Shown here one piece after another: positions 1 through 7,052 of a DNA stretch of 18,110 nt (within the stretch, counting starts at the first letter, position 1; each line of letters opens with the position of its first letter). The notes beneath the pieces were generated by a model. That model had not been told where the DNA came from, searched no databases, and was given only the letters and a program-made list of their open reading frames with translations. Both the position numbers and the translations under genes were made by a program. The stretch lies in assembly GCA_910589135.1 (NCBI GenBank), contig CAJUSL010000003.1:18890-36999 (forward strand), given 5' to 3'. The stretch comes from an uncultured Eggerthellaceae bacterium. Lineage in GTDB: Bacteria; Actinomycetota; Coriobacteriia; Coriobacteriales; Eggerthellaceae.

Positions 1-79
1 GGCGGAACGGCGGGGGGAGCGTCATTCATTACGCAGGGCCGGGCGCTCAAGCGGCAAACCCCCGGAGCAAGGAATTCCA

Positions 80-123
80 TGATATGCGCACATCAGGCAA
101 TTCCGATGCGAGGAGTTGCCTGA
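80..123. repeat. Two abutting dyads downstream of purL
   Basis: Positions 80-95 (TGATATGCGCACATCA) form a 16-bp palindrome with one mismatched pair. Positions 93-104 and 112-123 form a 12-bp stem with one T.G wobble and a 7-nt loop, GATGCGA, at 105-111. The two dyads share bases 93-95, so they may be alternatives. No T run follows on either strand, so this is not a classical intrinsic terminator. A factor-dependent terminator, an mRNA 3'-end stabiliser or a protein-binding site are all possible. The pairing is read directly from the sequence; any function is inference. Confidence 0.6.
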
Positions 124-171
124 GAAAGCCCGGGCCTGCGTGCCGAAGCGGCCCGACCCTATCGTCGCGAT

Positions 172-202
172 GTGTCCGAAAATGAACGTCTCCCGACACG
201 CC
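172..202. repeat. Recurring intergenic element, copy 1
   Basis: The plus strand reads GTGTCCGAAAATGAACG at 172-188 and CCGACACGCC at 193-202. The gap between CorC and purC has a close counterpart, GTGTCGGAAACGAACG at 5659-5674 followed by CCGACACGCC at 5686-5695. The outer GTGTC and GACAC can pair. The element lies about 46 to 76 nt beyond the purL stop. It may be a dispersed repeat or a 3'-end processing signal; its function is unknown. Confidence 0.5.
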
Positions 203-247
203 CCGGCACACGACTTGGCGTCACCGTTGCCACATCGTCGCGCCCGG

Positions 248-3200
248 TTACAGGAAGTATTTCACGCCCGCCTCGAAGATGGGCTGGTGCAGGTTGCCGG
301 GGACGTTCTTGTACAGTCCCTCCCCCGCACGCTCGCTGTGCCCCATCTTGCCCAGCACGCGCCCATCGGGGCTGCTGATGCCCTCGATGGCCAGCAACGA
401 CCCGTTCGGGTTGTACAGCAAATCCATGCTGGGACGTCCGGCGGCGTCGACGTACTGCGTGGCGATCTGGCCGCGCTCCACCATCTGATCGAGCAGCGCA
501 GGCGGCGCCACGAAGCGCCCCTCGCCGTGGCTGATGGCGACCGTATGGACACCGCCCAGCTCGCAATCGGCCATCCACGGCGACAGCTTCGATGCGCACC
601 GCGTGTCCACCAGCTTGCTCTGGTGGCGCCCAATGGTGTTGAACGTCAACGTGGCCTCGCACTGTTCGGCCGGCATGATGTCGCCATAGGGGACAAGGCC
701 CAGCTTCACCAGCGCCTGGAACCCGTTGCAGATGCCCAGCATCAACCCGTCGCGATTCTGCAACAGGTCGCGCACCGCCTCGGTAACCTCGGGCGAGCGG
801 AAGAACGATGCGATGAACTTGGCGGAGCCATCAGGCTCGTCACCGCCGGAAAAGCCGCCAGGAAGCATGACGATTTGCGCCTGCTGGATGTTGCGCACCA
901 AATCGCGCGTGCTGTCGGCGACGGCGTACGGCGACAGGTTGTTGATAACCTGCACGGTAACGTCGGCGCCTGCGCGCTTGAAGGCGGAAAGCGTGTCGTA
1001 CTCGCAGTTCGTGCCCGGAAACACCGGGATGACCACCTGCGGACGCGCCACAGGCTGCCCCGCGTGCACAATCGCCGGGCCACCCGCATAAGTGACCTCG
1101 GGGACCTCCTCGTCGCTGGGGCCGCGGTACGGGAACACGCCTTCGAGACCGGACTCCCACGCCTCCTGAACCACCGCCAGGTCGGCGGTCTGCTCGAAGT
1201 CGATCAGCAGATAGCTGGGAATCACGGTGCCCAGGCGTATGGCGTCAACGCCTTCCAGCATCCCGGCGCCGTCCAGCAGCTCGATAGCCGAAGCCACGTC
1301 GTTGCCATCGGACAGCTCCACGACGAAGGTGCCGTATGCCTCCTCGAACAGGTCGCTGAACCCGACGTCGCCGTCGAGGTCGACGCCGAGGCGGTTGCCC
1401 ACGGCCATCTTGAACAGCGTCTCTCCCAGGCCGCTATAGCCACCCGTGGAACAGGCGGCAACACACCCCTTGCCGATCAGGAACTCGACCGCGTCGAAAG
1501 TGGCCGTCACACTGGCCGGATCAGGCGCGCCGAAGGTCAGCCACAGCAGCTCGTGGCCGGCAGCCTTCAGTTCGGGCGACGTGACGCGGCCGATGTCGCC
1601 CACCGCCGTGGCAAACGACACCAGCGTCGGAGGCACGTCCAAATCCTCGAAGCTGCCGGACATGGAATCCTTGCCGCCGATGGCGCCCACGCCGAAGTCC
1701 ACCTGCGCCATGAGCGCGCCAAGCACCGCCGAAACCGGCTTGCCCCAGCGCTCGGGCTCGTCGCGCAACTTCTCGAAGTACTCCTGGAACGTGAGGTACA
1801 TCTTGCGGCGCTCGAAGCCGGTGGCGACCAGCTTGGCCACCGAGTCCAGCACGGCCATGTAGGCGCCCGCGAACGGGTCGCATTCGCTCAGGAAGGGGTT
1901 GAAGCCCCAGGATAGGCCCGACACCGTGGTGGTTTGGCCGCCGAGCACCGGCAGCTTCGACACCATGGCGAGCGCGGGCGTTAGCTGCGTCCTGCCGCCG
2001 AAGGGCATGAGCACGGTGGCCGCGCCGATGGTGGAATCGAAGCGCTCGGCCAGGCCCTTGTTGGACGCGCGGTTGATGTCGGACATGAGCGCCGCCAGGC
2101 ACTCCTCCATGGACCCGTTGCGGCACACGGCCTCCACCATGGGATTCACCAGGTCGTCGCACGCCTCGAAGGCGCGCTCGATGGCGCAGTCGGCGAAGCT
2201 CTCGTCCGCAGGTTCGGGCACCCGCACGGCCGCCTGCTTCGGCGCGCCATTGCTGGCCAGGAAGTCGCGGCTGACGTCCACGATCGTGTCGCCGCGCCAC
2301 TGCATGCGCACGCGCGGCTCGGCAGTGACGGTGGCCACCGGAGTGGCTTCGAGGTTCTCTTCGCGCGCCATGGCGATGAAGTCGTCCACGTCGTCGGCCG
2401 ACAGGGCAACCGCCATGCGCTCCTGGCTTTCGGAAATGGCCAGCTCGGTGCCGTCGAGGCCTTCGTACTTCTTGGGAACGCGGTCGAGGTCGACCAGCAG
2501 CCCGTCGGCCAATTCTCCGATGGCCACCGACACGCCGCCCGCGCCGAAATCGTTGCAGCGCTTGATCATGCGGCATGCCTCACTTCTGCGGAACAGGCGC
2601 TGGATCTTGCGCTCCACCGGCGCGTTGCCCTTCTGCACCTCGGCACCGCAACTCTCGAGCGAGCCTGCGTCGTGCGCCTTGGACGAACCGGTCGCGCCGC
2701 CGATGCCGTCGCGGCCCGTGCGGCCGCCCAGCAGCACCACCACGTCGCCCGGCGCGGGCGTCTCGCGGCGCACGTCGCTGGCGGGCGTGGCGCCCACCAC
2801 CGCGCCTATCTCCATGCGCTTGGCGGCGTAGCCCGGGTGGTACAGCTCGCTCACCTGGCCGGTGGCCAGGCCGATCTGGTTGCCGTAGCTGGAATAGCCC
2901 TCGGCCGCCGTGGTCACCAGCTTGCGCTGGGGAAGCTTTCCGGGAATGGTGTCGGCCACGGGCGCCGTGGGGTCGGCCGCGCCGGTGACGCGCATGGCCT
3001 GGTACACGTAGGCGCGCCCGCTCAAGGGGTCGCGGATGGCGCCGCCCACGCAGGTGGCCGCGCCGCCGAACGGCTCGATTTCCGTGGGGTGGTTGTGCGT
3101 CTCGTTCTTGAACAGGTACAGCCAGTCCTGCTCCTCGCCACGCACGTCCACTTTCACCTTGACGGTGCAGGCGTTGATTTCCTCCGACTCGTCCAGCCCC

Positions 3201-4048
3201 GTCAGGATGCCGCGGGCCTTCAGCCACTTCGCGCCGATGGTGCCCATGTCCATAAGGCACACCGGCTTGCCTTCGCGGCCAAGCTCGCGACGCAGCTCGA
3301 GGTAGCGGTCGAAAGCGCGCTGCACGTTGGCGTCGGCGATCCGCACATCGTCCAGCACGGTGCCGAACGTGGTGTGGCGGCAATGGTCGGACCAGTAGGT
3401 GTCGATCATCTTGATCTCGGTGATGGTGGGAGGCCGTCCCTCCTCGGCGAAGTAGCGCTGGCAGAACTGGATGTCGGCCAGATCCATCGCAAGCCCGCGC
3501 TCGGCAATGAGCGCCGCAAGCCCGGCATCGTCCAGATTCAGGAAGCCCTCGAGCACCTCCACCGGCTGAGGCTCGGGGAATTCCTGCTTCAACGTACCGG
3601 CCTCGGCAAGGTCGGCCTCGCGGGCCTCCACCGGGTTGATCACATAGTTTTTGACGGCGGCCACACGCGCCTCGTCGAGGGCGCCTTCCAACACGTAGAC
3701 GTTCGCGCTGCGCACGGCAGGACGCTCGCCCTGCGATATCAGCTGGATGCATTCGCTGGCCGACTCGGCGCGCTGGTCGAACTGTCCGGGTAGGTACTCC
3801 ACTGCGAACAGCGCCGCGTCGCCCGCCTGCGGCAGTTCGTAGAACACCTCGTCCACCGCCGGCTCGCCGAAGACGCCCGCCACGGCGTCGGCAAACAGCT
3901 CGTCGGAAATGCCTTCCACGTCATAGCGCCGGATGACGCGCACGCCGGTCAGGCCATCGACCCCTAGAATGTCGCGAAGCTCAGCAAAAAGCTGCTGAGC
4001 TTCGACGTCGAACCCGGGCTTCTTCTCGACATAGACGCGCTTGACCAT
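248..4048 (-). CDS. purL: Phosphoribosylformylglycinamidine synthase (one-chain FGAM synthase)
   Basis: This cytosolic enzyme carries out the fourth step of de novo purine synthesis, turning FGAR, ATP and glutamine into FGAM. The 1266-residue chain has the synthase region first and a class I glutaminase at the end (about 1002-1266). Visible landmarks are TYWSDHCRH (217-225), NETHNHPTE (315-323), with the GAIRDP segment following, and GGRTGRDG (441-448). The glutaminase domain has VFPGTNCEYD near 1009, the nucleophile Cys1107 in GICNGF, and GHSER with His1237 and Glu1239 as the likely triad partners. The protein therefore combines what many bacteria split into PurS, PurL and PurQ. The ATG start is preceded by AGGAG 5 nt upstream, inside the end of the preceding gene. 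The two genes are 2 nt apart, which implies translational coupling. A perfect hairpin lies in codons 15-25. Family identity is secure. Confidence 0.97.
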   Translation of the reverse strand: MVKRVYVEKKPGFDVEAQQLFAELRDILGVDGLTGVRVIRRYDVEGISDELFADAVAGVFGEPAVDEVFYELPQAGDAALFAVEYLPGQFDQRAESASECIQLISQGERPAVRSANVYVLEGALDEARVAAVKNYVINPVEAREADLAEAGTLKQEFPEPQPVEVLEGFLNLDDAGLAALIAERGLAMDLADIQFCQRYFAEEGRPPTITEIKMIDTYWSDHCRHTTFGTVLDDVRIADANVQRAFDRYLELRRELGREGKPVCLMDMGTIGAKWLKARGILTGLDESEEINACTVKVKVDVRGEEQDWLYLFKNETHNHPTEIEPFGGAATCVGGAIRDPLSGRAYVYQAMRVTGAADPTAPVADTIPGKLPQRKLVTTAAEGYSSYGNQIGLATGQVSELYHPGYAAKRMEIGAVVGATPASDVRRETPAPGDVVVLLGGRTGRDGIGGATGSSKAHDAGSLESCGAEVQKGNAPVERKIQRLFRRSEACRMIKRCNDFGAGGVSVAIGELADGLLVDLDRVPKKYEGLDGTELAISESQERMAVALSADDVDDFIAMAREENLEATPVATVTAEPRVRMQWRGDTIVDVSRDFLASNGAPKQAAVRVPEPADESFADCAIERAFEACDDLVNPMVEAVCRNGSMEECLAALMSDINRASNKGLAERFDSTIGAATVLMPFGGRTQLTPALAMVSKLPVLGGQTTTVSGLSWGFNPFLSECDPFAGAYMAVLDSVAKLVATGFERRKMYLTFQEYFEKLRDEPERWGKPVSAVLGALMAQVDFGVGAIGGKDSMSGSFEDLDVPPTLVSFATAVGDIGRVTSPELKAAGHELLWLTFGAPDPASVTATFDAVEFLIGKGCVAACSTGGYSGLGETLFKMAVGNRLGVDLDGDVGFSDLFEEAYGTFVVELSDGNDVASAIELLDGAGMLEGVDAIRLGTVIPSYLLIDFEQTADLAVVQEAWESGLEGVFPYRGPSDEEVPEVTYAGGPAIVHAGQPVARPQVVIPVFPGTNCEYDTLSAFKRAGADVTVQVINNLSPYAVADSTRDLVRNIQQAQIVMLPGGFSGGDEPDGSAKFIASFFRSPEVTEAVRDLLQNRDGLMLGICNGFQALVKLGLVPYGDIMPAEQCEATLTFNTIGRHQSKLVDTRCASKLSPWMADCELGGVHTVAISHGEGRFVAPPALLDQMVERGQIATQYVDAAGRPSMDLLYNPNGSLLAIEGISSPDGRVLGKMGHSERAGEGLYKNVPGNLHQPIFEAGVKYFL
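3975..4004. repeat. Perfect 12-bp hairpin in purL 5' coding region
   Basis: The arms CGAAGCTCAGCA (3975-3986) and TGCTGAGCTTCG (3993-4004) are exact reverse complements separated by 6 nt. In the purL mRNA the stem would begin 44 nt after the first base of the start codon, with GCUUUU as the loop. It encodes the V-E-A-Q-Q-L-F-A-E-L-R segment. Such a stem could slow or pause ribosomes or be bound by a regulator, but it could also be a by-product of coding. No T run follows it, so it is not an intrinsic terminator. Confidence 0.75.
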
Positions 4049-4050
4049 GC

Positions 4051-4713
4051 TTACTCCTGGGTCGCGGTTTCGTTCTTTCTGGAAAACAGGCCACCGAACT
4101 TCTTCTTCGGCGCGCTGGCCTCGTCGGTCGCCCTGGACGCGCCGTCAGCGTCGTCGGCTGCGGAATCGCCATGCACGGCAGCGGCCTTCGCTCCCTTGCC
4201 TTTGCCCTTGCCCTGCTGGGCGCGGGCGGCACGCTCGGCCTTTTCCCTCTGCTTCTGCTCCTCGACCTCTTTCGCGAGCATGCGCGTCTGATAGGCGCGG
4301 CGCTCCTTGCGCACCTTCGAGAGGTCGATGTAGAAGGCGAAGATGATGAGCACGTAGCCGCAGATGAGCGCCGCCATGGCGAGCCACTCGGGCTGCACGG
4401 CGCGCAGCATCCACGAAGCCGCCACGCACGCGATGGCGCCGACCATGGCCGCCCAGAAGATGCGGCGCAGCTTGCGATAGCGCGCGGTGTCGGGCGTGCT
4501 GTACTTGCGATCGATCTCGCGCTGGCGGTCGGTCTCGGCCTTGCGCTGGGCCTTCAGCTCGGCCTTCTTGGCCTTCGGGTCCTTCTTGGGCGCGCTGTAG
4601 GTGACGGACGCGGCCGCCTTCGACTTCGGCTTGGCGGACGCCGCACTCTTGCGGGTGGTACCCTGGCGCTTGTCGCTCTGGTACCGCTCGTTCATGGGGT
4701 TTCGCTGGCTCAA
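4051..4713 (-). CDS. Small two-helix membrane protein of unknown function
   Basis: I do not recognise a named family. The 220-residue protein has a lysine- and alanine-rich N-terminal tail (1-80), then two membrane helices (about 86-103 and 109-130) joined by a short loop. A charged segment of Lys, Glu, Arg and Gln (133-165) is probably a coiled coil, and a low-complexity C-terminal tail rich in Ala, Lys and Asp follows. Both tails are charged and probably cytoplasmic. The start chosen is TTG, because GAGGAG lies 7 nt before it; the next ATG (codon 7) has no site at proper distance. The gene sits 51 nt after purC and 2 nt before purL, so it is co-transcribed with them. Whether it has any purine role is unknown. 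Confidence 0.85.
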   Translation of the reverse strand: MSQRNPMNERYQSDKRQGTTRKSAASAKPKSKAAASVTYSAPKKDPKAKKAELKAQRKAETDRQREIDRKYSTPDTARYRKLRRIFWAAMVGAIACVAASWMLRAVQPEWLAMAALICGYVLIIFAFYIDLSKVRKERRAYQTRMLAKEVEEQKQREKAERAARAQQGKGKGKGAKAAAVHGDSAADDADGASRATDEASAPKKKFGGLFSRKNETATQE

Positions 4714-4726
4714 TGCACTGCTCCTC
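4711..4726 (-). promoter_or_regulatory. Ribosome binding site supporting a TTG start
   Basis: GAGGAG (complement of 4721-4726) stands 7 nt before TTG (complement of 4711-4713). This decides the start of the small membrane protein in favour of TTG over the ATG six codons later. Part of the site can pair in a 6-bp stem, with arms at 4724-4729 and 4740-4745. Some masking of the site is therefore conceivable. Confidence 0.6.
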
Positions 4727-4764
4727 GTTGCTGGTTTCGAACGAGCACAAGTGTAGCACGGAGG

Positions 4765-5625
4765 CTAGACGGAAAGCGGGCCGCCCGTGATGAATTCGTA
4801 GGCCTGCAGGTACTTCTCGCTGGTGCGCTTCACCACGTCCGCAGGAAGGTGCGGCGGCGTGCCCTGCTTGTCCCAGTTCGCCGAGAGCCAGTCGCGCACG
4901 AACTGCTTGTCGAAGGACGCCTGGCTTGCGCCCGGCTCGTAGCCGTCGACCGACCAGAAGCGCGACGAGTCGGGCGTCAGCACCTCGTCGCCCAGCACGA
5001 TGGCCCCGTCCACCTTGCCGAACTCGAACTTCGTGTCGGCGATGATGATGCCGCGCTCGCGCGCGTAGTCCGCGGCCGTGTCGTAGATGTGCGTGGACAA
5101 GCGCGAAAGCTCCTGCGCGTCGTCGACGCCGATGATGTCGACGCAGCGCTCGAAGCTGATGTTCTCGTCATGGTCGCCGATTTCAGCCTTGGTGGAAGGC
5201 GTGAAGATGGACTGCGGCAGCTTGCTGGAATTCACGAGGCCCTCGGGCAGCGAAATGCCGCACACGGTGCCCTCGCGCTGGTATTCGGCCAGCCCGCTGC
5301 CGGCCAGGTAGCCGCGCACGATGCATTCCACCGGGAACATCTCGGCCTTGCGAACCAGCATGAAACGCCCGCGCAGGTAGTCGGCCCGATCGGCGAACTC
5401 GGCCGGCAGGTCGGCCACGTCGGCCGAGATCAGGTGGTTGTCGACCACCCCGTCGAGCAGTTTGAACCAAAACACGGAAAGCTGCGTGAGCACCTGCCCC
5501 TTGTGGGGGATTTCGTCCGGAAGGATGTAGTCGAACGCGGAAATGCGGTCGGTCGCGACAAGCAGCAGCTTGTCGCCCAGGTCGTAGATGTCGCGCACCT
5601 TTCCCTGGTAGTCGGGCTTACGCAT
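4765..5625 (-). CDS. purC: SAICAR synthetase (phosphoribosylaminoimidazole-succinocarboxamide synthase)
   Basis: This cytosolic enzyme ligates aspartate to CAIR using ATP, giving SAICAR in de novo purine synthesis. Family landmarks are GKVRDIY (8-14), ATDRISAFD (24-32), VRGYLAGSG (103-111), the signature TKAEIGDHDENISF (145-158) and IADTKFEFG (195-203). At 286 residues it belongs to the longer form, nearer the yeast Ade1 type than the roughly 237-residue E. coli PurC. The ATG is preceded by a GGAAGGGG purine run about 7 nt upstream. It lies 70 nt after the CorC-like gene and upstream of the small membrane protein and purL, so it starts the purine part of this gene run. A promoter in the 70-nt gap is possible, but none is clear. 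Confidence 0.97.
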   Translation of the reverse strand: MRKPDYQGKVRDIYDLGDKLLLVATDRISAFDYILPDEIPHKGQVLTQLSVFWFKLLDGVVDNHLISADVADLPAEFADRADYLRGRFMLVRKAEMFPVECIVRGYLAGSGLAEYQREGTVCGISLPEGLVNSSKLPQSIFTPSTKAEIGDHDENISFERCVDIIGVDDAQELSRLSTHIYDTAADYARERGIIIADTKFEFGKVDGAIVLGDEVLTPDSSRFWSVDGYEPGASQASFDKQFVRDWLSANWDKQGTPPHLPADVVKRTSEKYLQAYEFITGGPLSV

Positions 5626-5657
5626 GTGAATCCCCTTCCCTTTCTGCTCTCTGTCGA

Positions 5658-5693
5658 CGTGTCGGAAACGAACGCCCCCGACGCACCGACACG
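5658..5693. repeat. Recurring intergenic element, copy 2, with 8-bp inverted arms
   Basis: CGTGTCGG (5658-5665) and CCGACACG (5686-5693) are perfect inverted arms around a 20-nt loop. They begin 2 nt past the CorC stop codon. The GTCGG of the left arm can also pair with CCGAC at 5678-5682, so two folds compete. The left part, GTGTCGGAAACGAACG, closely matches 172-188. No T run follows in the direction of transcription, so a classical terminator is not supported. Confidence 0.6.
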
Positions 5694-5695
5694 CC

Positions 5696-7033
5696 TTATT
5701 CCCCCACCGCTTCCTCGGTGATGTCGATCGCGATCTTGTCCACGCGGAAGCGGTCCATCTCCAGCACGGTAAACAGCACGTCGACCTTCCTCGTGGCCGT
5801 GTCGTGCTGGATGCTCACCGTCGCGCCCGCCTCGGGGATGCGGTCCATCAACATGAGGATCAGCCCGCCGGCCGTCTCCACCTTCTCGGAATCTTCGGGA
5901 GCGAAACCGATCAGCTCCTCCAGCTCGTCCATGGACATGCTGCCGTCGATGACCATCGTGCCGTCGGGCAGCTGGATCACCTCGTCGTCGGAGTCGTGGC
6001 GGTACTCGTCGTCGATGCGGCCGACGATCTGCTCCATCACGTCGGCAAGCGTCACGATGCCGGCGGTTCCACCGTGCTCGTCCACCACCAGGCAGATCTC
6101 GGTGCGCGCCTCCTGCAACACGTCGATGACGCGTGCGATGGCCATGGTCTCGGGCACGGGCGGCAAATCGCGCATCTTCCACTCGGCCATGGGCACGTCG
6201 GGGGCCTGGCCGTAGAGGTCCTTGATGTGGACGAACCCGAGCACATGGTCGGGGCTGCCCTGGCAGATGGGATAGCGCGTGTACTTGTAGTTGTGGATGG
6301 TGTTGAGGTTCTCCTCGAGCGAGTCCTCGGTGTCGAGGAACACCACGTCGGTGCGCGGCGTCATGATGGTCTCGGCGTCCTTGTCGCCCAAATCGAGGAT
6401 GTTGTCCACGAACTCGTTCTGCTCGGGATTGATGAGCCCGCTTTCGGTGGACTCGTCGACCAGGATCTTGATCTCGTCGCCAGTGTACACCTCGTGCTCG
6501 TTGGCCAGGTCGTGCCCCAGCAGGCGCACGAAGCCGTTCGTGATGCTGTTGAACAGCCACATGATGGGATAGGTGACCTTGTAGAAGACCAGCAGCGGGC
6601 CAGCCGTGGCAAGGGCGTACTTTTCGGTGGAGAAGATGGCGAGCGACTTCGGGATGAGTTCGCCGACCACCACATGCAGCGTGGTCATGATGAAGTAGCC
6701 GATGGCCACGGAGAACACGGCGATGACGGCTTCGGGGGCGCCGAACAGCTGGAACAGCGGGCGGATGAGCTCGGAAAACACCGGCTCGCCCAGCCAGCCC
6801 AGCGCAAGCGACGCCAGCGTGATGCCCAGCTGGCAGGCCGAAAGGTAGGCGTTGACGTTCTCGGCGATCTTGTACGCCTGCTTCGCCCCGCGCTTGCCGT
6901 CCGCGATGGATATCTCCAGCTGGGACTTGCGCACGCGCACGAGCGCGAACTCGGCGATCACGAAGAACGCGTTCATGAGAAGGAAGACTACGACAAGGAC
7001 CAGACTGATCGCTAGTGCTGCCCATTCAGGCAT
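5696..7033 (-). CDS. CorC/HlyC (CNNM-type) membrane protein with CBS pair
   Basis: The 445-residue protein has the standard layout of the hemolysin C/CorC family. An N-terminal DUF21/CNNM membrane domain has helices near 5-31, 63-80, 101-128 and 144-170. A CBS pair follows at about 215-340, with MTPRTDV (224-230) and DEHGGTAG (318-325), and then a C-terminal CorC/HlyC domain (about 350-435). Characterised relatives are linked to Mg2+ or Co2+ transport, although the hemolysin name is historical. The ATG is preceded by GGAGG 10 nt upstream. The gene starts 19 nt after the MFS-CBS gene ends, so the two are probably co-transcribed and both carry CBS domains. The family call is strong; the substrate cannot be told from the sequence. 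Confidence 0.93.
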   Translation of the reverse strand: MPEWAALAISLVLVVVFLLMNAFFVIAEFALVRVRKSQLEISIADGKRGAKQAYKIAENVNAYLSACQLGITLASLALGWLGEPVFSELIRPLFQLFGAPEAVIAVFSVAIGYFIMTTLHVVVGELIPKSLAIFSTEKYALATAGPLLVFYKVTYPIMWLFNSITNGFVRLLGHDLANEHEVYTGDEIKILVDESTESGLINPEQNEFVDNILDLGDKDAETIMTPRTDVVFLDTEDSLEENLNTIHNYKYTRYPICQGSPDHVLGFVHIKDLYGQAPDVPMAEWKMRDLPPVPETMAIARVIDVLQEARTEICLVVDEHGGTAGIVTLADVMEQIVGRIDDEYRHDSDDEVIQLPDGTMVIDGSMSMDELEELIGFAPEDSEKVETAGGLILMLMDRIPEAGATVSIQHDTATRKVDVLFTVLEMDRFRVDKIAIDITEEAVGE

Positions 7034-7052
7034 GGTTCATTCGCCTCCGCGG

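Larger units (their letters stand above)
1..247. other. Intergenic region beyond purL 3' end
   Basis: No gene is supported here. The stretch follows the purL stop codon in the direction of transcription. It contains two adjacent dyads (80-95 and 93-123) and a copy of a recurring element ending in CCGACACG (172-202); both are listed separately. On the minus strand an ATG at 27-29 opens a frame that runs off the left edge after nine codons (M-N-D-A-P-P-A-V-P). It has no visible ribosome binding site, so it may or may not be the start of the next gene. Confidence 0.6.

Noticed and set aside
1..29. Start of a further minus-strand gene at ATG 27-29
   Set aside because: Only nine codons are visible, with no ribosome binding site and no family match. 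It cannot be supported.
116..1915. Long plus-strand open frame (599 codons) opposite purL
   Set aside because: It is fully antisense to a certain purL. Its product is Arg-, His- and Val-rich with no family pattern, as expected of a frame opposite GC-rich coding sequence.
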